A DNA stretch of 64,000 nt from assembly GCA_921293015.1 (NCBI GenBank), contig OV121088.1, positions 28,805,645 through 28,869,644 of the forward strand, given 5' to 3'. Position numbers and translations under genes: made by a program. The notes beneath the pieces are model-generated. The model worked only from the letters and a program-made list of their open reading frames with translations, was not told the origin of the DNA and did no database searches. Source of the stretch: Phorcus lineatus (taxonomy: Eukaryota > Mollusca > Gastropoda > Trochida > Trochidae). The stretch's first letter is position 1. Each line of letters begins with the position of its first letter. This document shows positions 10,871-23,311 of this stretch, in pieces.

Positions 10871-10907
10871 TCACGTGATTAGCAACGGTTGCCAAGCCAT
10901 GGCACCC
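10871..10907 (-). promoter_or_regulatory. promoter-like patch: CACGTG and X-box-like motif
   Basis: TCACGTGA (10871-10878), a palindromic E-box, lies 2 bp from AGCAACGGTTGCC followed by AAGCCATGGCA. The GTTGCC...GGCA arrangement resembles the RFX X-box that marks many ciliary genes. The patch is GC-richer than its surroundings and sits upstream of the candidate minus-strand exons. Motif matching only. Confidence 0.3.
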
Positions 10908-12857
10908 GTCAATGAACGAGATCTCGCGCATCGGAATATGGACTTTTGATCAATGGCAATAATGATTGCCCCTCAGGTCTAATCCGCTATCACTGAAGCG
11001 GAACGAAGGGGAAGTAATTGTGTCAACTAACATCGGAGAACCTGTCAAAGTATTTACACATGAAACGTTTCTTAATCTGTAACAAGTATCAACTGACACA
11101 GTTCTTCTCATTGACAGGAAATCAATTACTAACAATTACAGTTCTTTAAAGGGGCGGTAGAACATTTTAGATAAAGAAAGGCATCTCACAAAAACAAAAA
11201 TGAATTTAGATATTTGCAAGGCACTTTTTTTCTATCAACAGAAGTAGTTCTTAAAGGAACTTAACATAAGAATTAAGAACATAACATAAGAATGGTTGTC
11301 AGCACTTTTCGCTTGATACATGATATTTTCTTCTACGTTTACGAATAAAAGGGTTAAGTAAGGAGCTGTTTGACCATCTGAAAATTATGTATATGGCATT
11401 TATTGAATAAAGTTTGAAGAATTATAATTTTTCAAAAATGCGTGCTGTTCATTTAACCTTACTGACACATGAAATTAAACTATAAAGAATAAAGATAACA
11501 AACAAATTAAACGCAATGGATGATTTTTGTGTTTTGACACGTTTGTACGAAATAAACTGCACAGTAGAAATGTTTTGATTATGTTTTTCTTTTCATATAA
11601 TGATAACAACCACAGTACACAATATTCAAGTATATATTGAATCAGAAAATGCATAACTTTAGAGTTTCACCCCTCCCCAACCCTTTATGAAATAAAGTTA
11701 TATATCAAATTGCGAGTAAGATGTATGAACCCCTGACAATACTGGAACGTATGATTTGCATGTTTGTTCTGGAAAATGGCATTTTATGACTGATAACGTT
11801 CATCGTCTCCCCTTTCTACCAAGTGATAATAGTTATGTCTTTGTTCACCAAAATGTAAGTTAAAAGTTTTGTTATCCACCATCTTCCATCACATGGCCGA
11901 TTGTCTCACCAGCCCCATTGACTTGTTAAATTGACCTTGCAGCATTTCTCCATCTTTTCTGTGCTTGTCGTCCAGGCTGCTGTGATATCATATGAGATTA
12001 TATCATATATCATATGAGATTAGCAACTTTTCGCCGAAGAGGGCGCTGCACTCAAAGCACGCATTTTGACGGGTTGGCAGCAAGGTTTAAATTAGCCAGC
12101 GATAGAGACTGGTTCAATTTAACCTCATGCGTGGGAAGATGGTAATTAACATGCAAATCTAAAAGCCACTGCAGAACGTTATTTTTTAGAGAAATAACGT
12201 CATCTCAAGAAAATGAACAAGACTTGTTAAGCTACACAAATACATTTCCCATCATTAAATTGTTCACAGAAAAATTGCTGCATACAGGTTTTGCTTGACA
12301 ATTGATAATGTCTCCTACGACCTTGAATAGTCGGGTTGAGTAGTAAGATGTTTGACCCTCTGAAGATATTAGATTTTGCAAAATTTTATGTTTAATGGGG
12401 AATGGGAGGGACAAAATTTCGAAAAAAAACGTGTTGTAGTGCCTTTAAATGGTTTGTTTTTGTTTCAATTGCTTTAGACTAAAGAAGCATGCAAACATAC
12501 TATCCTTTCTTAAATTGAGGCATGCTAGTGTATTGTGGCAGACAGCACAGCTAGGATTTAAATTCCGACTGAACCAACTAACTCTACCAACGTACATAAG
12601 ACTGGAGGACTAGACTAGAGAACATACACAGGTTGATATTGACGTTGTTGTTCGGGATACACAGCACGTTCAACGGTCATATTTAAGAGAGATGCTTTGA
12701 AAGCTCAGTGCCACTTCATCCTAATATGTCGTGCCTTTAGTGAGATATCATGACTAGTTTTCTATTCATGAGTGTAAGTTGATAACTCTAATTTGATTTA
12801 TAAAGATTTATTTCACCAGTGTTCTAGATAGTAGGTTGGTGCTAAATTAGTTAATAC
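10908..12857. other. gene-free stretch
   Basis: No exon recognised. Two segments near 11340-11460 and 12300-12440 resemble each other (both contain a TTTGACC-x-TCTGAA core and an A/T-rich continuation), probably copies of an old repeat. A short CATATGAGATTA direct repeat lies at about 11990-12022. Confidence 0.4.
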
Positions 12858-13211
12858 GATATGTGTAAACAAAATGTTATCGAAACCTTTTGATGCTACT
12901 GCCAGTTACTGTACAATGAATACTAAAATCATCTCCTACTTACATTATAAAAACAATGCACATTCAATTAAACATGTTCAAACCAATTGAGAATTTATAT
13001 TTTATGTTTCTTTGTTTTTTGGCGTTGGGTTTTAAATGCGTAAACAAAACATTATCAAAATCTTCTGATACTACTGCCAGGTTCTGTACAATGAATACCA
13101 AACTTATCTCCTACTTCCATTATCAAAACAATACACATTCAATAAAACATATTCAACCCAATTGAGAAGTTATGTTTTATGTTTATTTTGTTTTTGGCTT
13201 TGGGTTTTAAT
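12858..13211. repeat. two-copy tandem duplication, about 178-bp unit
   Basis: The segment from TGTGTAAACAAAATGTTATC to TTTTTTGGCGTTGGGTTTT (12858-13034) is repeated immediately with about 15-20% difference (GCGTAAACAAAACATTATC to TTTTGGCTTTGGGTTTT, 13036-13211). Shared anchors in the same order include ACTACTGCCAG, CTGTACAATGAATAC, ATCTCCTACTT and CAATTGAGAA. A 69-codon ORF spans the junction but changes between copies and is not considered a gene. Confidence 0.85.
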
Positions 13212-15714
13212 TTGTTATTGTATGTCCACCATATCGGGAGGTCGGTCCATATCAGTTACTCAAGATTGTGGAATATACTCAATCAAGGCGAGCAAATTAA
13301 ATTTGAATGTTTACCAAATGGGACATTAAAGATTGATTCGTAGAAATAGGTGTAAGAATCATGAACCTTATTATTGTCAGGCAGCGGTTCAACCATAGCA
13401 TCTACAGGGGATCGGTGTAGGCTGCTGTTTATTGTTATGTGTCTTGACTGTTTTTGTAATTAAAGATATCCGTTATTTATTCAACTAATCAGAAAACTTG
13501 TGCTAACACCTTTCCTTGTCATTGATTTTGGTTGCTGGTTTTAATGATTGAGATGGAATCGAAATGAGATAGTTTCAATGGATGACAAGAAATAGCTTGT
13601 GTTTGATGGTGAAAACGTTTTTGACCTTTGGGTAGTTTTTAAGTTTCATTGTATTTGGTAATATTGGATTTCTTGGAAAGCTTTCAGATTTTTGGTTGTT
13701 TTGTTTTTGTAAAAAATAAGAACGGAGAGCTTGAGGTTTTCCTCAGTAGAAAATTGAACAATGAATTCAATTATAGGTTTAAATATATGTGAGGGCTAAA
13801 ATACTATCCGTTGCGATATGCTTTGGATTATAACATAGCTAAAGGACATTTCATTTCATTTCCCTTCATTTGAATACAATTATTTGAAGACCAATTTTTT
13901 ATAATTATCCTTTCGTCTGGGGTGAATATGTTGATAATAATTTGCATCCGAGGGACATTACGTGAATAATCTCCATGTTCTGAGAGGCAGAGGAATTTAA
14001 AATATATAATGCCCTTCAGGTACAAACGAGTGACGTCATTCAAGGTTTATGATATCGATAAATAGTAATGTTTGTTCAACACCAACAAATATTAGCCGTG
14101 TGGATAGGAATTAAGGTTATCAGGAATCAGGTAATCCGATGCAGGTGATATTTTGAAACATTTATTACTCAGAATTTCAAATTCAATCAGACTGATTTTA
14201 CACTTAATAATAATTTCATTGTGTACCATGGAATGGTTCGAACGCACCTATCCATTATTTTTAAAATTTTATCAAACCATTTATCTCACATAAATCTACC
14301 AGCGCACTGCCCGCATTATCTCTCCATAGGCACCATGACAGGGTGAATTTCAGTGACTTCCTCTTAAATAACACTGAGAAACGTGTCCTGATTCTCAACG
14401 CTCATACGATATTGTTATTGGCGGGGCCACTCACATCATTTGTGTAAATATCCTCCAGGCATTTCTTATCTTTCCATTCTTATGGACAAGGTATGGTACT
14501 TAAATACTGTACAAAATTATTAACATATAAGTAATCATGACACTGTCCTTTGATTTCCTTCTGCCCTACATAACAAGGGTATTATTTATATAATGTCCCT
14601 CGGATGCATTTTATCGCCCTACCAGACAGGTTATTATATCGAAACATTAGTCTTCACATAATTTTAATTAATTCAAGAGATTTGTATTTTTGTCTTAAGT
14701 CACAGTGTTCACCAAATTTCTCGTATGACAAATATCCAAACATTCTATAAATCTACAAATGTTTTGGCGACATGAAATCTCAAACCAACATACTCAATAG
14801 TCCAATCACCGCAATCATACCACTCAATACCACTGAACCACAACGGCTGAGCTGAAGGAATACTAATCATAGACCCTTGTATAAGTCTGATGTTTGGTTG
14901 TACGACATTTTACAATCGCTTCTGTACATATTCTGCTTTTGGGTGATCAGTCGAATCAACGTAATAATGATTAGTCAGCGGTTTATAAAATTGATAAAAC
15001 ATTATTTTTATTCCGCATTATTAACAAGAAAGGAAGCTTGTACTCGTAACATCTTCCCTCAAATTAGTATCCTTTTTCAATATCTGTTGAACTGAGATGA
15101 GTTAAAAAGGTTGCTTCTTGTAAGTAGAGTATTACCAATAATAGATAAGCTATAGACAGAACAATTCCAAATTTACTGTAAATGGAGCTAATTAGTCATT
15201 GTTTTATAAAAAAAATATAGTGACATACATTTTACATTCTTTTGGTTTGGTTTCTTTAATGAGTGGCAGAATACATTTTGAATAACATGTTTAGAAATAG
15301 TAATCAATGGATCAAGATAGCTGAGCTTCCAAAACACGAATGTCGTGTTAAGGCACAAGATTAGTGATATAATTACGTTTCTTTTATCTTATTTTTCTGC
15401 GATTTTAAGATCTCTACCCTTACAATAAAATTTATCCTGTTGGTTACAGTAATAGTTCATAGGTTGATAAAAGAACCAAACATTACTTAATTTCATAAGA
15501 TAGGAATTTGGTAAACGGGCACTTGTTTTTATAGCTTAGCTGAGCTTTTGCTTTGAGGATGACGACGGCATGTCATTACTCCGGTAATTAACAATTAAAA
15601 ATAACGATATGGTTTTCAACGCAAACAAAATCCGTTATTTGCTGATAATTTCATCCTTGTTAACAATTATATGTAAAAAGCGTTCATTTGTGTTCATAGG
15701 ACATATTGTACAGA
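13212..15714. other. gene-free stretch
   Basis: No coding exon or repeat family identified. An exact TGACGTCA occurs at 14029-14036. Confidence 0.4.
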
Positions 15715-16699
15715 AACCTGGATCAATGTCAGATCAATGTCAGAAGTGAATTCTCCCTCGAGACAGAACTTGTAGTTAACCAAGCGTTCCAAGGGAGTGA
15801 CAATTGTGTCAATGTTGTGACAATCCACAACCAGACAACTGTTTCTAGTTCAAGGCTCATTCATTTCTCCAATTATTAGCATGAAGGGTATTTCGCGAAT
15901 CAATAACTACAATTACAGGGTGGTAGAAAAGTGACAGATCACAGCATCAAAGCTGAAGCTAGTACCGCGCCACTTGAGCAATATTTGAAATACTTTCGTG
16001 ATATATCCAACTTACTTTGCTTCCAAGGTAGAGCATTTAATTACCCTCCTTAAAAGCCAATGTTTTTTTCTGTTTTTCTGTTTGTTTGTCAATTGATACA
16101 AAACCTTTTTAATTGTAACTATATTCTATAATTCAGATAGTCGGTCAGTGAGAAAGCTGATAAAGTAGACATTTAGACTATTTACCTTATTTCTACAACC
16201 TAAGGACATTGCAAATGGTATTCAGACGAAAACATATGCGTAGATTTTGGCCTAGTAAGCTAATAGAAACGCTGTATTAGCGCTATTCTTAATTTGTCTG
16301 GATCAACAGTACACCATGGAAGTAATAAATGACCCCAAAGTAATCGCATAACTTAAAAAAAGACTAGCTCTTTCCACCCATATTTAGCAAAGTAACTTTT
16401 CCCCCCACTGAAATATGAAGTCTGAATACTAAATGTTTCAGAAAGAAAGCCAGTGTTTAAGAATCATATATATACTTCATCAGCAGTAGAAAGGATTAAA
16501 ATTCCAGACATACTATCTCTTCTGAAGCGAGAGCACATTTATTTGTCCTGCACATGGCCTGTTGTAGCCTACTACTATGAGGGATGATTGATAGGTAGAA
16601 AAAAAGAAAAATCTCCTATCAATGTTACACGTTTCTCATATCAGTTGCAGAGCCAATACCCATACTCAGACCTCTTTGTCTTGAGTGTGTAACTGATTC

Positions 16700-17290
16700 G
16701 TGGCGATAATGACGTATCATCATATCAGAAATGCTTTCAAGAATGATATTTCTTCAGAGCAGGAAGCGATAGAAGGCTGATGGAGCATCATCATGCAAGA
16801 AGATGAAATTGAAACAATATGACATGACAATAACTGATGTATGCACTGACACATCGCTTTTAATCAGGTGTCAAAAGATTCGCACTCATCGTGCTAAAAC
16901 ATATTTCATTTCCAAATTCAAAGTAATAATTACATGAACGCGCTCCAGCAATAAATAATTTTGCTGGTCATTGATTATCAGATTTTCTACCAATTTAAAC
17001 GATTTTTTTGTTGATGCCAGCGATTTTGGTTGACAATAGTGCGGTTCGTCGTCCATGTTGTCTGAGCCACGCTTTGATGTAGTTGACCACTTTTAATTGT
17101 GGCATATGAAGAAGCATGAGTCCTCAATGTCTCAACCATTTCATCGTAACTGGTTTTGAGTGTTAAACCCATTTTATGCAAATGCTTTGTAACGGGTCGC
17201 CACTCGAAATGGTCTTCTCTGATTAAAAAAGACTCAATATTTTTTAAAAGACTTGTCAAAGGAAAACACTTTCAGCGATGTGATAGGGCC
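16700..17290 (-). pseudogene. mariner transposase N-terminal relic, copy in unit 1
   Basis: The minus-strand frame at 17259-16987 contains LHKMGLTLKTSYDEMVETLR, then SSYATIKSG, matching the mariner transposase helix-turn-helix region (LHKKGLTPKEIYDEMVETLG...SYATVKKW). Downstream, past stops, IINDQQ and ERVHVII align with the second helix-turn-helix segment. The catalytic domain is not recognisable. Homologous relics lie at the same relative place in the other two units, so the mariner inserted before triplication. Confidence 0.75.
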
Positions 17291-17948
17291 CAAATAAAGT
17301 GACAGTGAACTTGTAAACTGTGGCGCCATTGTGTTGCATGGTTTTCCAGTGAAGACTCACTACTTATCAACCACCCCTCGTTTAATTACACATCTTAAAA
17401 TATATTCGTTCCATATTTTTTACTTACACTAATCATTATACTTAAACAACATTTGTAATAATGTTAATTGCCCTTCCTGTCGCCATTTTGAAGGAAAAAT
17501 TCCACTAATTAATACCTAAGGGTGGCTATATTGATTGAGAAAGTCGAAGTAAATAATGGATATCGTTCACTATACAACACCTTAAAAACTACTTCCAAGG
17601 TTTTCACAAGTTAAGAACGGAGCAAGGTGAAATTTGTAAGGTATTTATTCTTTAAATACACAGAGATAAACGTTTAAAATTCTTGATTTGTTTAGAATGT
17701 AACTTCATTTATGGACAATGTGACTTTGAAATACAAAGTATCAAAAACCTTGTTTATATAGCAAATTAACAACATGGCTTGTGGTAGTAGATTTGCTACG
17801 TGTTCAAAGGTTCTTTTTGTCCTCTTAAATGTTATAGATCGAGTATTTATCCTCTTAATATTAATGGGGTAAGTGTTTACTAAAATCATACTTTCCATCG
17901 TTAAATTCTTTTTAAAATCACAATTTTTTTTCCCCGTTGTCATTGGTT

Positions 17949-18083
17949 CGCGGGGGCAGGATAGCGCAGTGGTTAGCGCGTTCGGCTTCGGATCAAGAGG
18001 TCCGTGGTTCGAATCCCGCCAGTGGCTCGGCAACTTTGTCTGCAGTAGAGAACTGTTCTACACGCAGTCAGGTTTGGGTGCAT
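17949..18083 (+). mobile_element. tRNA-derived SINE, 5' part only
   Basis: Pol III promoter of a tRNA-derived SINE: A-box-like region in GATAGCGCAGTGGTTAGCG, then the B-box GGTTCGAATCC (18006-18016). The body continues to CAGTCAGGTTTGGGTGCA and stops, returning to unit sequence (TGATATATAATTT). The 3' half found in other copies is missing, presumably by internal deletion. Confidence 0.85.
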
Positions 18084-19740
18084 GATATATAATTTGTATA
18101 TAATTTCTTAATTAGAGACTTAACGTTTCATTTCTTTCAGGGGGCCAGTTGCTCAAGTTAAGTTCTATTAACTGAGGGAATGAAATGTTTCCTAAAAAAT
18201 ACCTTATTTTTGAAAAGTTATTTTTGTAAATTACGCTCAGTCACGATATTTTAGAATAAACTTTGTTTGAAGAAGCAATTTGTTTTGAATATAGATTTTT
18301 TTAAACAATTTCAAAGTTGAATATAGGATACTAAAAAGTTTGACATTTTATACATTTGTCTGCATAATTTATATCTAAAATATATTTATCCTGAAATGAA
18401 ACTTTCCATTTTTGTTTTTAAAAAACAGGATTAAATATTACGAAAGACAGCTAGTCTTACTTTTAAAGAATAATTGTCACGATTCTGTACAACAAAAACA
18501 TTTAACAATTATAATGTTTTATACTTCTTTGATGTTTTTTTTAAAAAAATAAACTTTTGAATGTTTTTCAGACAGCTAATAACATCTAAAAACCCTTGAA
18601 AGAAACCAGAGCATTTAAAACATAAATACTGCACCTGTTTTCCGTCACTCTCATGTCAATTAATATTATTTAGTTAACCATCATTAAAGAATTTTTAAAA
18701 TCCCAATTACCCTTTGTTACATGTTTTTTGGTCTCATTTTCAAAGTAAGTTTTTCAGAGTTTTTCAAAAGGAGTTCAGTTTAAGTTTTGGTTTTTCATTC
18801 TATTTTGTTTGGTCATAATCAAACATTCTGGAGAGAGAAGTTTATGTCTGTAAAGGTAACCAAAAGTCCAATATACAAGTAAATTATACAAGATATACAA
18901 AAAGACACAGGTGCCACAACCTAGAACAATATTCAAATCTCAATAATGTTTTCAAAGTATTTTAACATTTTTCATTTTAAAAATTCCAAAGGGTCAACAA
19001 TATCTGCATTTAAAGAATAGCTTAGTTTAATTCTTCAATTGTTGGTCTGTTGTAATAGTCTTGTTGGGACCGTCATGTCTAAGTTAAACATTAAATTGAT
19101 ATTTTCGACAAAACTGTTACATCAAGAAACGAAAATATTCTGCTGTGAGTGATTTTAATTACATCCAAGTTAACCTTATCATCCAAACCATGTCCGTGTT
19201 TGAGGCAACATAATTTCCAAAAAGTAAAACATCATTGCATGGTTTATACAAGAATTTGAATGGAGTTGAACACACTTCTTGGATGCAGCAATAGTTTAGG
19301 GCACAGCACAAGCATAGAAAGAAAACGATATTTCAGTTTAATCTTTTAAATATTTCGCAAAAGCAGTCCCCAAAAATTCAGTGGTTCTCTCCATGCAAAC
19401 GTGATAAGTCTGTCGAGGTACTCAATTATGGTCAAGGAAGAGTATTTGTAAATTAGTTATGGGTTTTATAGGGGACGGATTGAGAGCACAATTCCCTGCT
19501 TCATCGCCTGTCTACATTTTCTGTCTTGTAATCAGGACTCTGAATTCATGAGTCTAGGGATGTTGGCGTGTAATGAAGAAACATATGTCTGCAGGGAGAC
19601 TTAGGACTGTGATTATGAAAAACAAGATAAAAATGCTTCTGCTTCCAAGTTCATTTATCAAACATTGAGGTTAGGATTTGATTTCAAATTAATGACATAG
19701 GGAAAATTCATCTGCATAAAATGAATGATATGATTTTGAG

Positions 19741-20053
19741 CTGGGGTGAGGTGATATAGGGTTTTTACGCCTCTTTCAAGTGTATTTCACTTATATTGCG
19801 GCTGCTAGTATCATTGCAGGGAGAAAGCCCGCAATAACATTGAGACTGTGCATTGCGCTGAACCCTGCCAGCATCGGCTGGAACTAGCGAAACATCGGTG
19901 GTACTGCACAGTGTAGGTTTGCACCCAAACCTGACTGCGGGTGGAACAGTTCTACATTGCAGACAAAGTTGCCGAGCCCCTGGTGGGATTCGAACCACGG
20001 ATTTCTTGATTCGAAGCCGAACGTGCTAAACACTACGCTGTCCCGCCCCCGAG
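19741..20053 (-). mobile_element. full-length tRNA-derived SINE with 11-bp target duplication
   Basis: Complete element of about 313 bp on the minus strand. Reading that strand it starts at CTCGGGGGCGGGACAGCG, has the B-box GGTTCGAATCC, the TTTGTCTGCAATGTAGAAC body and the GGGCTTTCTCCCTGCAATGA domain, and ends in ATCACCTCACCCCA. It is bounded by ATGATTTTGAG on both sides (19730-19740 and 20054-20064), a clean target-site duplication typical of LINE-mobilised insertion. Confidence 0.93.
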
Positions 20054-20526
20054 ATGATTTTGAGAGTTACATGTAAATATGGTAAACAAATATAAGATGT
20101 CATGTAGTATTTTCAAAAATCATTCCCCAAATCCCTCGGTTGGTAATCATCTCATGTCTGTTACCAGTGTTATGTGATCAGTGTCCATGTTGTTTATAAG
20201 CCTCATTGAATAAAAACCTGTTTCTTGTACCAAGAGAGGGATCAATGTCAAAATGAATTTTCCCTCGAGACAGAACGGGAAGCTAACCAAGCGTTCCAAG
20301 GGAGCAATAAGTATGTCAATGTAGTGACAATCCAACATCGAAAAATTGTCACTATTGTCACGGCACATTACTTTCTCCAATAATTTGCATGAAGGGTATA
20401 ACTACAGAACATAACAGTGACATAATGTGACAGTCCACAGCGTCAAAACTGTCACTCGTACTCCGTAACTTGGAAAAATAATTACATGTATGACATACAT
20501 TGTATGTGTGCGTGTTATCCATTTTA

Positions 20527-20816
20527 GTGAGTGGGTGAGGTGGGGTTTAATGCCGCTTTCAAGATTATTTCACTTATATCGCGGCCGCTAGTATTATTGC
20601 AGGGAGAAAGCCCGCAATACAATTGTGGCTATTCATTGCGGTGAAAACTGCGAGCATCGGCTGGAACAAGCGAATCATGGGTGGTACTGCGCTGAAACTC
20701 AGTGCAGCAATGCACCCAAACCTGACTGCGAGCAGAACTGTTCTCTACTGCAAAGTTGCCGAGCACCTGGCGGGCCCCGGCGGGATTCGAACCATGGACC
20801 TCTTGATCCGAAGCCC
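20527..20816 (-). mobile_element. 5'-truncated SINE with 12-bp target duplication
   Basis: Same SINE family as at 19741-20053. On the minus strand it begins inside the tRNA part (after the A-box), keeps the B-box region GGTTCGAATCCC and ends at the ACCTCACCCACTCAC tail. TTATCCATTTTA flanks it on both sides (20515-20526 and 20817-20828). The lost A-box means it cannot be transcribed on its own. Confidence 0.92.
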
Positions 20817-21419
20817 TTATCCATTTTATGTTGCCTCAGAAATAGAACGCAAATAAAACAATATTCGAGATCAATTGCTATTTCTATTGGGGGGTTTTCG
20901 CGATTAATCCACTCTTTCATAGATGAGTTTTATTGTCCATGTCATTCAGACAGACAGAAAGCCGAGAAAGTGGAGATTTAGACTATTTTCAAGAACCGTA
21001 AATAACATGCATATTGTATTCTGCCGGAAAAAGACATGCCTAGATTGTAGCTTGGTAAACTAATAGCAGCGCTGTCAAAGGACTATTCTTAATTTAGCTG
21101 GCTCGACGGTACACCATTGAAGTAATAAAATGCTACTCAAAGTAATCTCATAACTGGAGAAAAAATAGTTCTCTCCCCCGATGTTTGGCAAAGTAACTTT
21201 TTCTCCCACTGGAATATAGTACGTTTGAATACGAAATGTTAAAGAAAGAAAGCTTGTCAAGTGTGTTTAAGACGTTGTACATGTTTATATGCAGTGGGAA
21301 GAATCACAAGTCCAGACATATGCTCTCTAAGGAAAAGAAAGCAGTTATGTTTTTTAGATCATGGCTTGATGTTTCCTACAACTGTGAAGGAGGCTGAAGA
21401 AGCCCACGTGTCATGGCAT

Positions 21420-21792
21420 TAAATGACATTTTTATGATAAAAATAATCCTGAAGGAAAACATCCTCTAGAGTCTCTTTAAAATGAAGTGTCTTGTGATCA
21501 GGTGTGAAAAGATTCCAATCCAAATGTTTTGTGATAATAACATGAACTCGCTCCTGGCTCAACAACTGCTCCAGCTGTGAATCGTTTGGTAAATGGTCAT
21601 TGATTATCTGATAATCAAATTTTTGGCCATTTCTGTTGATGCCAACGTTTTTAGGCGACAAGAACGTGATTCATATTTAATCCTTTCTCGGCCACGCTTG
21701 AATTGAGCTGACAACCTTTTAGTTATATGATAGAGAATCATTCCCGAAGATCTAAACCATTTCATCATGACTGGATTTCGGTGTAAACCCAT
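21420..21792 (-). pseudogene. mariner transposase relic, copy in unit 2
   Basis: Two overlapping minus-strand frames carry mariner pieces. The first reads PVMMKWFRSSGMI, then LSAQFKRGRERIKYESRS, equivalent to W.AEFKRGR.S.EDEPRSGRP. The second reads IINDHLPNDSQLEQLLSQER, then VHVIITKHL and LFTPDHKTL, equivalent to the ERVH-I-x-LG...LTPDHK block. A frameshift separates them. The start of the HTH region and the DDD catalytic core are absent. Confidence 0.8.
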
Positions 21793-21860
21793 CTAGTGAG
21801 TGAGTGAGTTGGGGTTTAACGTGTTTTGAACTATATTTCAGTTATTAAACACTTGCATGA
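21793..21860 (-). mobile_element. SINE-tail-like fragment
   Basis: GTGAGTGAGTGAGTTGGGGTTTAACG resembles the reversed 3' tail of the SINEs nearby (which read GTGAGGTG...GGGTTTAACGCCGC), but the following sequence differs. It is probably the end of another SINE family sharing a 3' tail. Confidence 0.45.
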
Positions 21861-22027
21861 CAAGCATGCAAAAGAGAATGGACAGATCAGGGAGAAAGGG
21901 ATCGAAAGGATGAGGGAAAAGACGGGAAGAAAGGTGACAATATGAAGGTAGATTGTTGGAATTATGATCGAAAACCGGACAGTGGCGCGTCAAATATACG
22001 CAATTTTGGAGCCTTATCTAAAACAGC

Positions 22028-22471
22028 CAGTCTGATTAAAATCGACCGTGTTCCGAGGAATAAAAATTTCAAAATATTGACTCTATCGAGATTCGAACTC
22101 TATCTGTCTAGGCTATCCTCTCCACTAGGTCTGACCGCACCCTACTGTAGCGCACGTTCTTGCTTAAACTCATCTAGCCAATCACAATGCGTGCGGCAAA
22201 AGCATTCGGTATCAGTAGCTAGGGGCAAGTAACTCCCATTTGCCATTCGTTAACCTTGATCGCCGCTATCTTCATTTTAAACGCGATGATGTGATAGGTT
22301 CGCTATTGACTAGGTTTTGTCTGCGCTAAACTGGGGTCAGCACGTGCGCTACAGCAGGGTGCGGTCAGACCTAGTGGAGAGGATAGCCTAGACAGATAGA
22401 GTTCGAATCTCGATAGAGTCAATATTTTGAAACTTTTATTCCTCGGAACAAGGTCGATTTTAATCAGACTG
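22028..22471. mobile_element. MITE with 130-bp terminal inverted repeats
   Basis: A 444-bp element whose ends (22028-22157 and 22342-22471) are near-perfect inverted repeats. It starts CAGTCTGATTAAAATCGACC and ends with its reverse complement. The 10-bp CTAAAACAGC occurs on both sides (22018-22027 and 22472-22481), a target-site duplication. The identity continues 3 bp into CAG, so 9-13 bp readings are possible. Long inverted repeats plus a 9-11 bp duplication fit a Mutator-like (MULE) non-autonomous element. There is no coding capacity. Confidence 0.9.
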
Positions 22472-23311
22472 CTAAAACAGCCAGCAGGGCAATTAGGAGT
22501 TGATAGCGTTTGTTAGGTTATATAACTAGTATCCATGTATATTGGACGTGATATCTACATCTCTGTGCATTTATAAGACTGTTTTTAGATGTTCGTGGAA
22601 AACATGTATTTGTCATATATATGTCCTTTCATATCACCACATATGACATTTAGGTTCGTATCAAAGGCAAATGATATGTAATGAAAATCACGGAGTGGCT
22701 CTTTAAGGCACCTCTGAAAATTACTTTCGACACTTTCAAGTGACTGTTATTCATTCTGTGGAGGTTAATGTCCGAGTTACTCTTCTTTCCTTAAAAAATA
22801 ATGGAGCCAAGTCCTGATGAATTTTATTCTGATATTTTTTCTAATATTTTAGACTATCTAATGCCTAAAAGTATTCCATAAAATTGCCTTGACATGATAC
22901 AGAGAAACTATCCCAAAAGTAATTTCTGAACAGCAATGTTTAGAATATCATTCAATTTTATGTTATGATATAATTTCTTAATTACAGGCTTTAAGACTTA
23001 CTAAGTTCCATTTAAGTAAGGAGTCAACGTGCATGGAATACGTGAAGTTCAATGCACTGACGGAATGGCATGTCTTAATTTCATGAATATAAAATACCTT
23101 TTTTATTTAAGGTTATATTCAAATTACACTTGGTCACGATATTTGAGAATTAACTTTGTGTGAAGAGGCACTTCAGATTGAAAATATAGATTCTTTAAAA
23201 CTATTTCAAAGTTACATATGGGACATTTGAAAGTTTGATATTATTCATATTTTCATTACTTTGTTTGAGTTATATATAAATAGTATATAGTTGTGTCCTG
23301 AAATGAAACTT

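Larger units (their letters stand above)
15715..20214. repeat. large tandem unit, copy 1 of 3
   Basis: First of three diverged tandem copies of a non-coding unit. Anchors recurring in the same order in all copies include CCCTCGAGACAGAA (about 15755), TTGTGACAATCCA, TAGACATTTAGACTATTT (about 16165), GCTATTCTTAATTTG, AAAGTAACTTTT, a mariner relic (about 16700-17290), and the CAGTCACGATATTT block (about 18235). The last anchors are GAAATGAAACTTTCC and the AATCAGGACTCTGAAT block (about 19530). Insertions specific to this copy are a truncated SINE (17949-18083) and a full SINE with an 11-bp target duplication (19741-20053). Without these the unit is about 4.0 kb. Confidence 0.85.

Noticed and set aside
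12956-13165. 69-codon ORF
   Set aside because: It spans the junction of a tandem duplication and its frame is not kept between the copies.
17985-18016. tRNA gene candidates from A-box/B-box matches (also 19741-20053, 23340-23400, 42350-42470)
   Set aside because: The B-box is perfect in several, but acceptor and anticodon stems do not close into a cloverleaf, and the sequence continues into a shared non-tRNA body; these are SINE heads.
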